In this document: piece after piece, positions 17,194 to 25,756 of the stretch
Layout: each line of letters begins with the position of its first letter
Position numbering within the stretch: the stretch's first letter is position 1
DNA from: JACIYW01 sp014359745
GTDB lineage: Bacteria > Pseudomonadota > Alphaproteobacteria > Rhodobacterales > Rhodobacteraceae
Direction of reading: 5' to 3'
Length of the DNA: 64,000 nucleotides
NCBI GenBank assembly: GCA_050433985.1
Contig: JBNPWE010000008.1
Span: forward strand, 86,161-150,160
The notes under the pieces: model-generated
Seen by the model: the letters and a program-made list of their open reading frames with translations, nothing else
Told to the model about the DNA's origin: nothing
Databases searched by the model: none
Position numbers and translations under genes: made by a program

Positions 17194-18336
17194 TCAGTTC
17201 GGGCGCATGGTCTTGGCAATCAGGGTGCGCTGGATCTGCGACGTCCCGCCACCGATGGTGCTTTGCATCCCTTCACGGAAATATCGTTCCATATCCGCCT
17301 CGGGCAGCATCGAATGGCCGCCAAGGATCTGCATGCCGTTGCGTGTGACGGTTTGCAAGGTCTCCGAGGCGAAAAGTTTCGCCATCGACACTTCGCGCAT
17401 GCAGGGCGTCTTGGCCGCGGCCATATTGGCGGCGCGATAGACCAGCAGCCGCGCGGCATCGACCTGGGTCTGCATGTCGGCAAGCATGTGGCGGATCACC
17501 TGAAAATCGAAGATCGGCCGGTCGAACTGGATACGGTCATGCGCATAGCGCAGGGCATCGTCCACCGCCGTCTGGGCATTGCCGACATAGGCGGCGGCCA
17601 CCGCAACACGCTCCAGCTCCAGGTGGTCGGTGATGATCTTCCAGCCGTCGTTCTCGGTGCCCAGCAGCGCATCGGCGGGCAGTTTCACATCGTCCACGAA
17701 AATCTCGGTGGTGCCGGTCGCGCGCCGCGCCATGGTCGGCAGCTTGCGGATGTCCAGCCCCTCGGTATCGTTGGGGATCAGAAAGACCGACAGGCCCTTG
17801 TGCTTGGGCGCGTCCGGGTCGGTCCGGGTCAACATGGCGAGGATGGCGTTGTCCGCCGCAGCCCCCGAACACCAAAGCTTCTGCCCCTTGACCACCCAGT
17901 CGTTGCCGTCGCGCCACGCGCGCGTCTTGGTCGATGCCGCGTCAGAACCGGCGCCGGGTTCGGAAATCGAGATCGAGAAACGAATATCGCCGTCGAGGAA
18001 GGGTTGGATATACCGCGCCTTCTGTTCGGGCGTGCCGAATTTCTCGACATTCATCGCCGTGAAGGTGGCCACCATCAGACCGGTCGCGAAATCGAAGCCG
18101 TATTTCGCCAGCCCCTCGCACATCAGCGCATAATCCATGATGTCGCCGCCCAGGCCGCCGCTTTCCTCCGAGAACAGAATGCCGAGCCAGCCCTGCTTGA
18201 CCACCTTTGCATAAGCCTCATAGGGATATGCGCGGTCGCGGTCGCATTTGCGGATGTATTCGCGGCCGATCTCTTCGTCGACGAAACGGTTGACGGTTGC
18301 GCGCCACATCTCTTGTTCGGGCGTCAGAAAGTTCAT
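17194..18336 (-). CDS. Acyl-CoA dehydrogenase
   Basis: A 380-residue full-length dehydrogenase. The flavin-contact segment SISISEPGAGSDAASTKTRA and the Trp-rich KGQKLWCSGAAADNAIL lie in the beta domain; the C-terminal loop reads STIGGGTSQIQRTLIAK, so the canonical base Glu before Gly-Thr is Gly here. The start overlaps the MaoC stop (ATGA) and has its own AAGGAGAG site. It would introduce a double bond into the CoA thioester made by the split synthetase of the same operon; this order of steps is inferred. Chain length or branching cannot be predicted. Confidence 0.92.
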   Translation of the reverse strand: MNFLTPEQEMWRATVNRFVDEEIGREYIRKCDRDRAYPYEAYAKVVKQGWLGILFSEESGGLGGDIMDYALMCEGLAKYGFDFATGLMVATFTAMNVEKFGTPEQKARYIQPFLDGDIRFSISISEPGAGSDAASTKTRAWRDGNDWVVKGQKLWCSGAAADNAILAMLTRTDPDAPKHKGLSVFLIPNDTEGLDIRKLPTMARRATGTTEIFVDDVKLPADALLGTENDGWKIITDHLELERVAVAAAYVGNAQTAVDDALRYAHDRIQFDRPIFDFQVIRHMLADMQTQVDAARLLVYRAANMAAAKTPCMREVSMAKLFASETLQTVTRNGMQILGGHSMLPEADMERYFREGMQSTIGGGTSQIQRTLIAKTMRPN

Positions 18337-18833
18337 GCGCTCTCTCCTTGGTTTTCGCCATGCGCGGCGCGGATCCGGGGCGGCTCTCCGGGGTGGTCAA
18401 GGCGGGACTTGCGGATCAGCAGGCTGAACATGCAGCGCATCACCGTTTCGTCGCGTTGATTGATGCCTTCCAGCTTGCTGGTCACGACGCCGTGCTTTTC
18501 GTCGTGATCCTTCAGATCCGCGATCTCCACGCGGGCCCAAAGGGTGTCACCGATGAAGGTGGGTCGCAGAAAGCGCAGCTTGTCGCAGCCATAAAAGGCG
18601 GCAAGCACGGAGCTGTCGAAAGGGATCATCGCATTGACGATGGAGAACACGAGGCTGCCCTGCACAAGCCGCTGGCCGTAGAGCGCGCTCTTGGCGTGCT
18701 CGACATTGGAATGCAGTTCCAGCCAGTTCCCGGTGAGCATGCAGAAATTGACCACGTCCGTTTCGGTCATGGTGCGCCCGATCGAGACGCCGGTCTGACC
18801 CAGGGACAATTCGCCAAATGGCTTGCGTATCAT
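18333..18833 (-). CDS. MaoC-like hot-dog dehydratase
   Basis: The start at 18833 (MIRKPFGELSLGQ) follows GAGGAG and overlaps the stop of the ATP-grasp gene; longer upstream reading gives no family match. The 166-residue protein is a single hot-dog domain. The hydratase loop reads LTGNWLELHSNVEHA: the His is kept, but the usual Asp two residues after the Thr is Asn. The later strand PTFIGDTLWARVEIADLK is standard. It may hydrate the enoyl-CoA made by the dehydrogenase encoded next, with lowered or altered activity because of the Asp to Asn change. Confidence 0.85.
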   Translation of the reverse strand: MIRKPFGELSLGQTGVSIGRTMTETDVVNFCMLTGNWLELHSNVEHAKSALYGQRLVQGSLVFSIVNAMIPFDSSVLAAFYGCDKLRFLRPTFIGDTLWARVEIADLKDHDEKHGVVTSKLEGINQRDETVMRCMFSLLIRKSRLDHPGEPPRIRAAHGENQGESA

Positions 18834-19501
18834 GCGTTGTGCTCCTCTGCTTTTGCCGCGGGGGCCAGGACGATCAGGGCATCGGCGGCAATCAACCCTT
18901 TGTTGTCGGCCCGAACCATCACAGGGTTTATTTCGATTTCCGAGATCAGATCGGCGTTCTCGGCAAAGAAAACAGATATGCGTGAAATCAGGCGCGCCAA
19001 AGCGTCGCGATCGGCCGGTTCCCCGCCCCGCAGGCCCTTCAGAAGCCTTGCGCCAGGCCCCGAGTCGAGCATCGCCCCGGCGGTCTGCATATCTGCCGGG
19101 GCAAGGCGGATCTCCGCGGCGTCGATCAGTTCCACCAATATCCCGCCGGGGCCGGCCAGAACGATCGGCCCGAAGGTTGCGTCGCGTTTGCAGCCGATGA
19201 TCCATTCGGCCACCGCGCCCTCTTCCATGGCCTCGATCAGCGGGGTGCCGCCGGGCACCCGTTCGGCCATCTCGGCGGCGGCCTGCCTCGCCGCCTCCGG
19301 GGAAAGCCCCAGCCGCACCAGACCGTGATCGGATTTGTGCGGGTAATCGTCATGACACAGCTTTGCGACGCAGCGCCCGTCAGCGGGGTTACGCCCCGGC
19401 ACCGGGACGCCAATCTGCCCGAGCAGATCCTTCGCGTCGGCTTCGTGGACAACCTTGCGCCCGATGCGCTGCCAATGTTCGAGTGTCTCTCTGGGGGTCA
19501 T
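18830..19501 (-). CDS. ADP-forming acyl-CoA synthetase, beta (ATP-grasp) subunit
   Basis: A 223-residue ATP-grasp domain of the kind found in nucleoside-diphosphate-forming acyl-CoA synthetases. Visible motifs are an AKLCHDDYPHKSDHGLVRLGL nucleotide-binding stretch, GPIVLAGPGGILVEL and the metal-binding EIEINPVMV near the C-terminus. It overlaps the alpha subunit gene (stop at 19498) and the MaoC gene by ATGA junctions. In the reaction, the acid, CoA and ATP give acyl-CoA, ADP and phosphate through a phosphohistidine on the alpha subunit. The split arrangement contrasts with the fused enzyme at 23507, only 4 kb away. Confidence 0.9.
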   Translation of the reverse strand: MTPRETLEHWQRIGRKVVHEADAKDLLGQIGVPVPGRNPADGRCVAKLCHDDYPHKSDHGLVRLGLSPEAARQAAAEMAERVPGGTPLIEAMEEGAVAEWIIGCKRDATFGPIVLAGPGGILVELIDAAEIRLAPADMQTAGAMLDSGPGARLLKGLRGGEPADRDALARLISRISVFFAENADLISEIEINPVMVRADNKGLIAADALIVLAPAAKAEEHNA

Positions 19502-20913
19502 GCCACTTCTCCCTGCATCGCCATGAGCGCGGCAAGGCCCGATGCCGCCCTGGCGGGCGAATCATAGACGGGAACCGCCCGTTCCCGCATGGCTTCACCC
19601 GATGCGTTGCTGCGCGCCGACCCCGTCCAGACGATCAGAATCGGCTTGTCGGTGCCGTCATAGGCCTCGGCCAGCGCCTCGATGAACTGCTGATCCGGCA
19701 CAAATGTGATAATTGCGATGGCGATATCGACGCGCGGATCGGCGGTGATGGCCGCAAGGCAGCGCCCCACATAGGTGGGATTCGCCAGAACGACCCCGGT
19801 CAGATCAACCGGGTTCTTCACCGAGCCATAGAACGGCACATAGCGCGACAGCGCCGTCTGCGTCGCCGCGTCAAGCACCGGCACCTCGAAACCCGCGCCT
19901 TCGGCAAGGTCCGTCATCTCGACGCCGAGTCCCCCGGTGACAGAGATGATGCCGACCCGGTTGCCGGCCGGGCGCCGCCCCGCGGCGAGGGCCGTCACAG
20001 CATCCACAGCGGCCACGGATTCGCGCGCGCGGATGACACCGGTTTCACGGAAAACCGCGCTGATGACCCGGTCATCGCCGGCCATCGCGCCGGTATGGGA
20101 CTGGACCGCGCGCGATCCAGCGCGGCTGCGCCCGCCCTTCACGACGACGACATGTTTTCCGGCCTGCGTAAGGCGCTGTGCCGCCTCTGCAAAGCGGCGC
20201 CCGTCGCGCAATTCCTCGACATAGCAAAGAACCACACGGGTCTGCGGATCGTTCCCCAGATAGTCCAGCAGATCCGCCGCCGTCAGGTCGGTTTCATTGC
20301 CGCTGGAAACGATCGTGTTGATGCCCACGCCGCGGTCGCCAAGGCGCAATGCCATAAGGCCCGCAAGGGCCCCGGACTGCGAGATCATGGCAACGGGGCC
20401 GGGCCGAAGGCCGTTGAACATCGGGCTGAAGGTAAGCTGAAGATCCGACGCAGGCCGCACGACACCTTCGCAATTCGGCCCGATCAGGCGAAACCGCGCA
20501 TCCTGCATGATCCGACGCAAACGGGCCTCGTTTTCATGCCCCTCTTCCCCGGCCTCCGAAAAGCCGGAGGTCACGCCAACAACCACCTTCACATCGAGTT
20601 GCTTGCAGGTTTCCAGCGCATCCAGGGCAATATCGACCGGCGTTGCCAGAACAACCACGTCGATCGGGCCGTCGATTTCCTGCAATGATCGCGCGGCCGC
20701 AAGGCCCTCGATCTCGCCGCCCGAAGGGTTCACGGGAATGATCCGGCCGCCATAGCCATTGCTCTTGAGCAGGGCGAGCACCGCTTGCCCAAGCTTGCCC
20801 TTTGTGCGCGACGCCCCGACGACAGCAATGGTGCGGGGATCGAACAAACCATCCAGCGCCTCCGCCACCGAAGGTCGGCGCTCGGACAATCGATTCGTGT
20901 TTGGCTCTGCCAT
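19498..20913 (-). CDS. ADP-forming acyl-CoA synthetase, alpha subunit
   Basis: The start at 20913 (MAEPNTNRLS) is supported by a GGAGG six bases upstream. The 471-residue protein has a CoA-binding Rossmann domain (PRTIAVVGASRTKGKLGQ), two succinyl-CoA-ligase-like domains and the segment AVQSHTGAMAGDD, whose His is the expected phosphorylated residue. It is the first gene of operon C and, with the ATP-grasp subunit, activates the entering acid. Its promoter is shared with the divergent CoA-transferase gene at 21072; the 158-bp gap contains a degenerate copy of the TetR-type palindrome. Confidence 0.9.
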   Translation of the reverse strand: MAEPNTNRLSERRPSVAEALDGLFDPRTIAVVGASRTKGKLGQAVLALLKSNGYGGRIIPVNPSGGEIEGLAAARSLQEIDGPIDVVVLATPVDIALDALETCKQLDVKVVVGVTSGFSEAGEEGHENEARLRRIMQDARFRLIGPNCEGVVRPASDLQLTFSPMFNGLRPGPVAMISQSGALAGLMALRLGDRGVGINTIVSSGNETDLTAADLLDYLGNDPQTRVVLCYVEELRDGRRFAEAAQRLTQAGKHVVVVKGGRSRAGSRAVQSHTGAMAGDDRVISAVFRETGVIRARESVAAVDAVTALAAGRRPAGNRVGIISVTGGLGVEMTDLAEGAGFEVPVLDAATQTALSRYVPFYGSVKNPVDLTGVVLANPTYVGRCLAAITADPRVDIAIAIITFVPDQQFIEALAEAYDGTDKPILIVWTGSARSNASGEAMRERAVPVYDSPARAASGLAALMAMQGEVA

Positions 20914-20955
20914 TTTTCCTCCGTCAAGTAAAAATTCTTCCGCTGGCCCCGGCGA

Positions 20956-20971
20956 TCTAACGGCTGTTCGA
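20956..20971. promoter_or_regulatory. Degenerate copy of the TetR-type palindrome
   Basis: The 16 bases TCTAACGGCTGTTCGA match 12 of the 14 defined positions of the palindrome seen at 53561 and 60078. The site lies between the divergent operons C and D. A weaker operator of the same regulator is possible, but two mismatches at arm positions leave chance as an alternative. Confidence 0.3.
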
Positions 20972-21071
20972 TTGTGCTCGCAATGGATTTCGCTTCCGCG
21001 CAGACTGGCGTCGCCTGCCAGGAAAATTGGGGCTTGACGACTGCAAAATGGCAAAAAAGGGAGGTAACCGC

Positions 21072-22286
21072 GTGAGCACGAATGACGGCCCGCTTAGCGA
21101 TGTCAGAGTGATTGAAATGGGGCATGTGATCGCCGCGCCGATGTGCGGCGCGCTGCTCTCCGATTTCGGCGCCGACGTGATCAAGATCGAACAGCCGGGG
21201 CAGGGCGATATGCTTCGGGTGCTGAGTGCGCGCGCCAAGGATGGGGTGGGTGTCTGGTGGAAAACACTGGCCCGAAACAAGCGGCTGCTCGCGCTGGACT
21301 GGAAATCCGACGAAGGCCGCGCCGTTCTGCGCCGTCTGGTGGAAAACGCCCATGTGCTGATCGAGAATTTCCGTCCCGGCGTGCTCGAACGGGCAGGGCT
21401 GGCGCCGGAGGTTCTGCATGAGTGGAACCCGGATCTGGTGATCGTGCGGATCTCGGGCTATGGCCAGACCGGGCCGCGCGCGTCCTGGCCGGGGTTCGGC
21501 AGGGCTGGCGAAGCCATGAGCGGGCTGGCCCACATCACCGGCTTTGCCGACAACGCACCGATGCATCCCGGCTTTCCGGCGGCGGATTCGACTACCGGCC
21601 TCATGGCGGCCTATGGCGCGATGATGGCACTCCATGCGGTGCGCAACGGCAGCGCTCGGGGTCAGGTGGTTGATCTGGCCATATTCGAGCCGCTGCTGCG
21701 CCTGATCGACTATCACGTTCCGACCCGCACCGGCGCGGGGTTGCGGGTTGACCGCAACGGGCTTCAGGCACCCAACGCCTACGCCCCGGCGGGGGTGTTC
21801 CGCGCCAAGGACGGTAAATGGGTCACCATAAGCGCCGGAAACGCGGCGACGGGGCGGCGGCTGCTGGAAGCTGCGGGCGGCGCGGATTGGGCGGCAGAGC
21901 CGCAATTCCAGACGCTCGACGGTTTCGCCGAGCATATGGATGAAATCGTGAAACGGTTGGGGGCGTTCATCGCGCAGCATGGGGCACAGGAGGCGATTGA
22001 CATCTTCCGCGCGCATGATGCGGTGGCGGCGATGGTCTACGACGTCGATGACATCCTCGCAGACCCCCAGATCGCCGCGCGGGGCGACATCGTGGGGGTG
22101 GAGGGCGACGAAACCAAGGTCGTCGGCCCGGTTCCCAAGCTTGACAAGACGCCCGGACGCCTGCGCTGGCTTGGCCGCAGCGAACTGGGCGCGGACAGCC
22201 GCACGGTGCTGGAGGAATTCGGATACGATGCCGCTCAGATCGACGATCTTGTTGGCAAAGGCACGGTAGGTGAACCGGGCCGCTGA
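21072..22286 (+). CDS. Family III (CaiB/BaiF) CoA-transferase
   Basis: The start is a GTG at 21072, seven bases after a strong GGGAGGT; upstream ATG and TTG codons precede that site and are unlikely. The 404-residue protein opens with PLSDVRVIEMGHVIAAPMCGALLSDFGADVIKIEQP, the family signature, and carries KRLLALDWKS and an Asp in PAADSTTGLMAAYGAMMAL that matches the acyl-intermediate Asp of formyl-CoA transferase. It moves CoA between carboxylic acids through mixed anhydrides. Leading operon D, it offers an ATP-free alternative to the synthetase encoded two genes downstream. Confidence 0.93.
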   Translation: MSTNDGPLSDVRVIEMGHVIAAPMCGALLSDFGADVIKIEQPGQGDMLRVLSARAKDGVGVWWKTLARNKRLLALDWKSDEGRAVLRRLVENAHVLIENFRPGVLERAGLAPEVLHEWNPDLVIVRISGYGQTGPRASWPGFGRAGEAMSGLAHITGFADNAPMHPGFPAADSTTGLMAAYGAMMALHAVRNGSARGQVVDLAIFEPLLRLIDYHVPTRTGAGLRVDRNGLQAPNAYAPAGVFRAKDGKWVTISAGNAATGRRLLEAAGGADWAAEPQFQTLDGFAEHMDEIVKRLGAFIAQHGAQEAIDIFRAHDAVAAMVYDVDDILADPQIAARGDIVGVEGDETKVVGPVPKLDKTPGRLRWLGRSELGADSRTVLEEFGYDAAQIDDLVGKGTVGEPGR

Positions 22287-22316
22287 TCCGGGCTTGCGAT
22301 AATCGAGGAGGAAAAC

Positions 22317-23483
22317 ATGACCTATCAGATGACACCAGAGCAACAGGATATCCGCGAGGCAATCCTTCGGATATGTGCCGAGTTCGACGATGAATTCTGG
22401 CTGAAACGGGATCGCGAAGGCGGCTTCCCGCACGAGCTGCACCAGAAACTTGCCCGTGACGGCTGGCTGGGTATCGCCATCCCCGAGGAATATGGCGGCG
22501 CCGGTCTTGGCATCGTCGATGCCGCTATCATGATGCAGGCCATCGCGGAATCCGGTGGCGGTAACAGCGCGGCCTCGGCCGTGCACATGAACATCTTCGG
22601 CCTGAACCCGGTCGTCAAATTCGGAACCCACGACCAGAAGAAAAAGTATCTACCGCCGCTGGTGGCGGGCGAACAGCGCGCCTGTTTCGGCGTGACCGAA
22701 CCGACCACCGGCCTCGACACCACCAAGCTCAAGACCCGCGCCGTGCGTCAGGGCGACCGCTATGTGGTGCATGGTCAGAAGGTCTGGATCTCGACGGCCC
22801 AGGTGGCCGACAAGATCCTGCTTCTGGCGCGCACGACCCCGCTGGAGGAGGTCAAAAAACCGACCGAGGGGCTGAGCCTGTTCTACACCGATCTTGACCG
22901 CACATTCGTCACGGTTCGGGAAATAGAGAAGATGGGCCGGAAATGTGTCGATTCGAACGAGCTGTTCATCGACGGGCTTCCCATTCCCGCCGAGGATCTG
23001 ATCGGCGAGGAAGGTCAGGGATTCCGGCAGATCCTTCACGGGCTGAACCCCGAAAGGGTGCTGGTCGCCGCCGAGGCCGTCGGCATCGGCCGCAACGCGC
23101 TGCGGCGCGCGGCGAAATACGCCAACGAGCGGGTCGTCTTCGGGCGACCGATCGGCCAGAATCAGGGCGTCCAGCACCCCCTGGCCGCCTGTTGGGCAGA
23201 GCTGGAGGCCGCCAACCTGATGGCCATGAACGCCGGCGCGCTTTATGACGCGGGCAAGCCCTGCGGCAACGAGGCCAACGCCGGCAAGTATCTCGCCGGT
23301 GAAGCGGCGGTCAAGGCGACGCAGACCGCGCAGCTTACCTTTGGCGGCTTCGGATATGCCAAGGAATACCATGTCGAGCGCCTCGTGCGGGAAGCCATCC
23401 TGTTCCGCATCGCGCCGGTGACGCCGCAACTGGTTCTTTCCTTCATCGCCGAGCACGCGCTCGGCCTGCCGAAGTCCTATTAA
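22317..23483 (+). CDS. Acyl-CoA dehydrogenase
   Basis: A 388-residue dehydrogenase after a GAGGAGG site. It carries CFGVTEPTTGLDTTKLKTRAV at the flavin face and FGRPIGQNQGVQHPLA in the helical domain. The end is unusual: in place of the Glu-Gly-Thr-x-Glu-Ile-Gln loop it reads RIAPVTPQLVLSFIAEHALGLPKSY. The dehydrogenases at 41501 and 50392 share this type of tail, so the three form one subfamily in this window. The base and flavin contacts of this group should differ from the medium-chain enzyme. It lies between the CoA-transferase and the fused synthetase. Confidence 0.92.
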   Translation: MTYQMTPEQQDIREAILRICAEFDDEFWLKRDREGGFPHELHQKLARDGWLGIAIPEEYGGAGLGIVDAAIMMQAIAESGGGNSAASAVHMNIFGLNPVVKFGTHDQKKKYLPPLVAGEQRACFGVTEPTTGLDTTKLKTRAVRQGDRYVVHGQKVWISTAQVADKILLLARTTPLEEVKKPTEGLSLFYTDLDRTFVTVREIEKMGRKCVDSNELFIDGLPIPAEDLIGEEGQGFRQILHGLNPERVLVAAEAVGIGRNALRRAAKYANERVVFGRPIGQNQGVQHPLAACWAELEAANLMAMNAGALYDAGKPCGNEANAGKYLAGEAAVKATQTAQLTFGGFGYAKEYHVERLVREAILFRIAPVTPQLVLSFIAEHALGLPKSY

Positions 23484-23506
23484 TCCCACGTTCAAAAGGA
23501 AGACCC

Positions 23507-25621
23507 ATGCGAATCCATGGAATGGATGCCATTTTCAACCCGCGTTCTGTTGCCGTGATCGGTGCCTCAAGCGATTCCAAGCGCATCGGTGGACGGCCGG
23601 TGGATTTTCTCAAGAGGCACGGGTTTGCAGGCCCGATTCTGCCCATCAACCCGAAATCGGCCGAGGTGCAGGGCCTGCCCGCCTATCCGTCGCTCGCAGC
23701 GGCCCCTTTGGTTCCGGATCTGGCCGTGATCGCTCTGCCTGCCCCCCTGGCCGTCAAGGCGGTCGAGGAATGCGCCGCCCGTGGCGTGGGCGGGGCGGTG
23801 ATCTTCAGCTCCGGTTTCTCCGAGGTTGGTGCCGAAGGCGCGGCGCTTCAGGCGCGCATGGTCGATATCGCGCGCGAAGGGGGGATGCGGCTGGTCGGTC
23901 CGAACTGCCTTGGCATCGCCAATGTCCGCCACAACCTTTACGCAACCTTCACACCGGGGGTAGAGACGCATCTGCCCCGGCCCGGCGGCGTGTCGATCGT
24001 CAGCCAGAGCGGCGCGTTCGGGTCGTATTGCATGACGCTGGTGCGGATGCGCGGCCTGGGTGTCAACATCTGGGCGACGACGGGCAATTCCTGCGATGTC
24101 GATTTCGCCGATGCCGTGGCCTATTGCGCCGAGGATGACGATACCAAGGTGATCATGGGCTATCTCGAAGGCGCGACGGATCGTGACCGCCTGGTCGAGG
24201 CGCTGGAGCTTGCGCGCGCAAAGTCCAAGCCGGTGATCATGATGAAGGTCGGGCGCAGTGCGGTTGGTGCCGAGGCGGCACAGTCGCACACGGCGTCCCT
24301 GGCGGGTGCCGATGCCATCTATGATGCGGCCTTTCGTCAATACGGCGTTTACCGCGCCCGTTCCGTCGATGAGATGTTCGATGTCACCTATGCCTGTTCG
24401 GAATCCAGTTCGCTGATGAATGGCGACAGGCTGGGCCTGGTCACCGTATCGGGCGGCGTCGGCGTGCTGATGGCCGATGAGGCCGAGGATTGTGGCCTTG
24501 ATGTGCCGGCCCTTCCGGATCATGCACAGAAAAAGCTCAAGGAAGTGCTGCCCTTCGCGGGCGTACGAAACCCGGTGGACGTGACGGCGCAACTTGTGAA
24601 CCAGATCGACCTGCTTGAAACCAACATGGATGTGTTGTTTGGCGACGGCGATATCGATGCCGCCATCATCTTCATGTCCACGGTTGGCCTCGTCGCGGAC
24701 ATGAACGAGGCGATTCGGGCCATTCTGGAAAGAACCCGTGTGAAATACCCCGGCAAACCCCTGCTGTTCTGCTCGCTGACCGAGCCAGAGGGGCGCGCCG
24801 CCTACGAACGCGCGGGGTTCATCGTCTTCGAAGAGCCAACGCGCGCGGTGCGTGCGATCGCGGGGCTACGGTATTTCGCCCGCTCCTTCGCGCGCGCGGG
24901 TGAAGCCGATCCCGTCCCCGAACTGTCGGGTCTGTCGCCCTTGCCCGAGGGCATGGTGAACGAGATCGAGGCAAAGGCACTGCTTGCCGAAGCTGGCATC
25001 GGGATCGTGCGCGAAACCCTTGCCGCCACCCCAAAGGCGGCGGCCATCGCTGCCGACGCCATGGGCTATCCGGTCGTGCTGAAAATCGCGTCGCCCGACA
25101 TTCTGCACAAATCCGATATCGGCGGCGTCGCGCTGAACCTGCGCTCGGCCGAAGAGGTTCGCGCGGCTGGAGAGCGTATCCTGAAAGCGGCAGCCGAAAA
25201 GATGCCGGATGCCCGACTCGACGGTCTGGTCGTGGCCGAACAGGCCGCGCCCGGTCTGGAGGCGATTCTGGGCGTGACCCAGGATCCGGCATTCGGCCCG
25301 GTGGTCATGTTCGGCCTGGGCGGGGTGCTGGTCGAGGCCCTGGGCGACGTGTCCTTCCGGGTCGCGCCTTTCGGGCCCGCCGAAGCCCGCCGCATGATCG
25401 ACGAGATCAGGGGCCGGAAACTTCTCGATACGTTCCGGGGCGCGCCTGCCCGCGATATCGACGCCCTCGCCAAGGCACTTGCGCGCCTGTCGGCCTTTGC
25501 GGCCCATCACGGGGCAGCGCTCGATTCCATCGATATCAACCCGTTGATCGTCGGCGCCCGCGGGCAGGGCGCCGTGGCTGCTGACGGCGTGATCATCCCG
25601 GCCCGGCGGCGACGCGACTGA
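23507..25621 (+). CDS. ADP-forming acyl-CoA synthetase, fused alpha-beta form
   Basis: A 704-residue fusion. Residues 1-460 or so are the alpha part, with a CoA-binding Rossmann unit (PRSVAVIGASSDSKRIGG) and AQSHTASLAGADAIYDAAF carrying the phosphohistidine; the remaining residues are the ATP-grasp part, with GYPVVLKIASPDILHKSDIGGVAL, GPVVMFGLGGVLVEALGDV and SIDINPLIVG. It catalyses the same chemistry as the split enzyme at 18830/19498: acid plus CoA plus ATP to acyl-CoA. The start has GGAAG upstream. It closes operon D; the downstream IclR gene has its own promoter. Confidence 0.93.
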   Translation: MRIHGMDAIFNPRSVAVIGASSDSKRIGGRPVDFLKRHGFAGPILPINPKSAEVQGLPAYPSLAAAPLVPDLAVIALPAPLAVKAVEECAARGVGGAVIFSSGFSEVGAEGAALQARMVDIAREGGMRLVGPNCLGIANVRHNLYATFTPGVETHLPRPGGVSIVSQSGAFGSYCMTLVRMRGLGVNIWATTGNSCDVDFADAVAYCAEDDDTKVIMGYLEGATDRDRLVEALELARAKSKPVIMMKVGRSAVGAEAAQSHTASLAGADAIYDAAFRQYGVYRARSVDEMFDVTYACSESSSLMNGDRLGLVTVSGGVGVLMADEAEDCGLDVPALPDHAQKKLKEVLPFAGVRNPVDVTAQLVNQIDLLETNMDVLFGDGDIDAAIIFMSTVGLVADMNEAIRAILERTRVKYPGKPLLFCSLTEPEGRAAYERAGFIVFEEPTRAVRAIAGLRYFARSFARAGEADPVPELSGLSPLPEGMVNEIEAKALLAEAGIGIVRETLAATPKAAAIAADAMGYPVVLKIASPDILHKSDIGGVALNLRSAEEVRAAGERILKAAAEKMPDARLDGLVVAEQAAPGLEAILGVTQDPAFGPVVMFGLGGVLVEALGDVSFRVAPFGPAEARRMIDEIRGRKLLDTFRGAPARDIDALAKALARLSAFAAHHGAALDSIDINPLIVGARGQGAVAADGVIIPARRRRD

Positions 25622-25687
25622 AAGCCCGATATCACACTCTCACGTCCCATGGCCCCGTTCGGCGCACGATCTGCCGATAACGAACCA

Positions 25688-25716
25688 TTGACAGGATTTG
25701 TATGGGCGCGCATTCT
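25688..25716 (+). promoter_or_regulatory. Candidate sigma-70-type promoter for IclR gene 2
   Basis: TTGACA at 25688-25693, a 17-bp spacer and CATTCT at 25711-25716 match the usual housekeeping promoter layout, with a perfect -35 box and a moderate -10 box. It lies 41 bp before the IclR start at 25757. Confidence 0.5.
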
Positions 25717-25756
25717 TTTTCGAATGCCGTTCATATAAGTGCACGCAGGGGGGATT

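Noticed and set aside
20730..22631. Very long open frame on the minus strand across the CaiB-type gene
   Set aside because: The plus strand encodes a complete family III CoA-transferase with a strong ribosome site; the antisense frame shows no family features.
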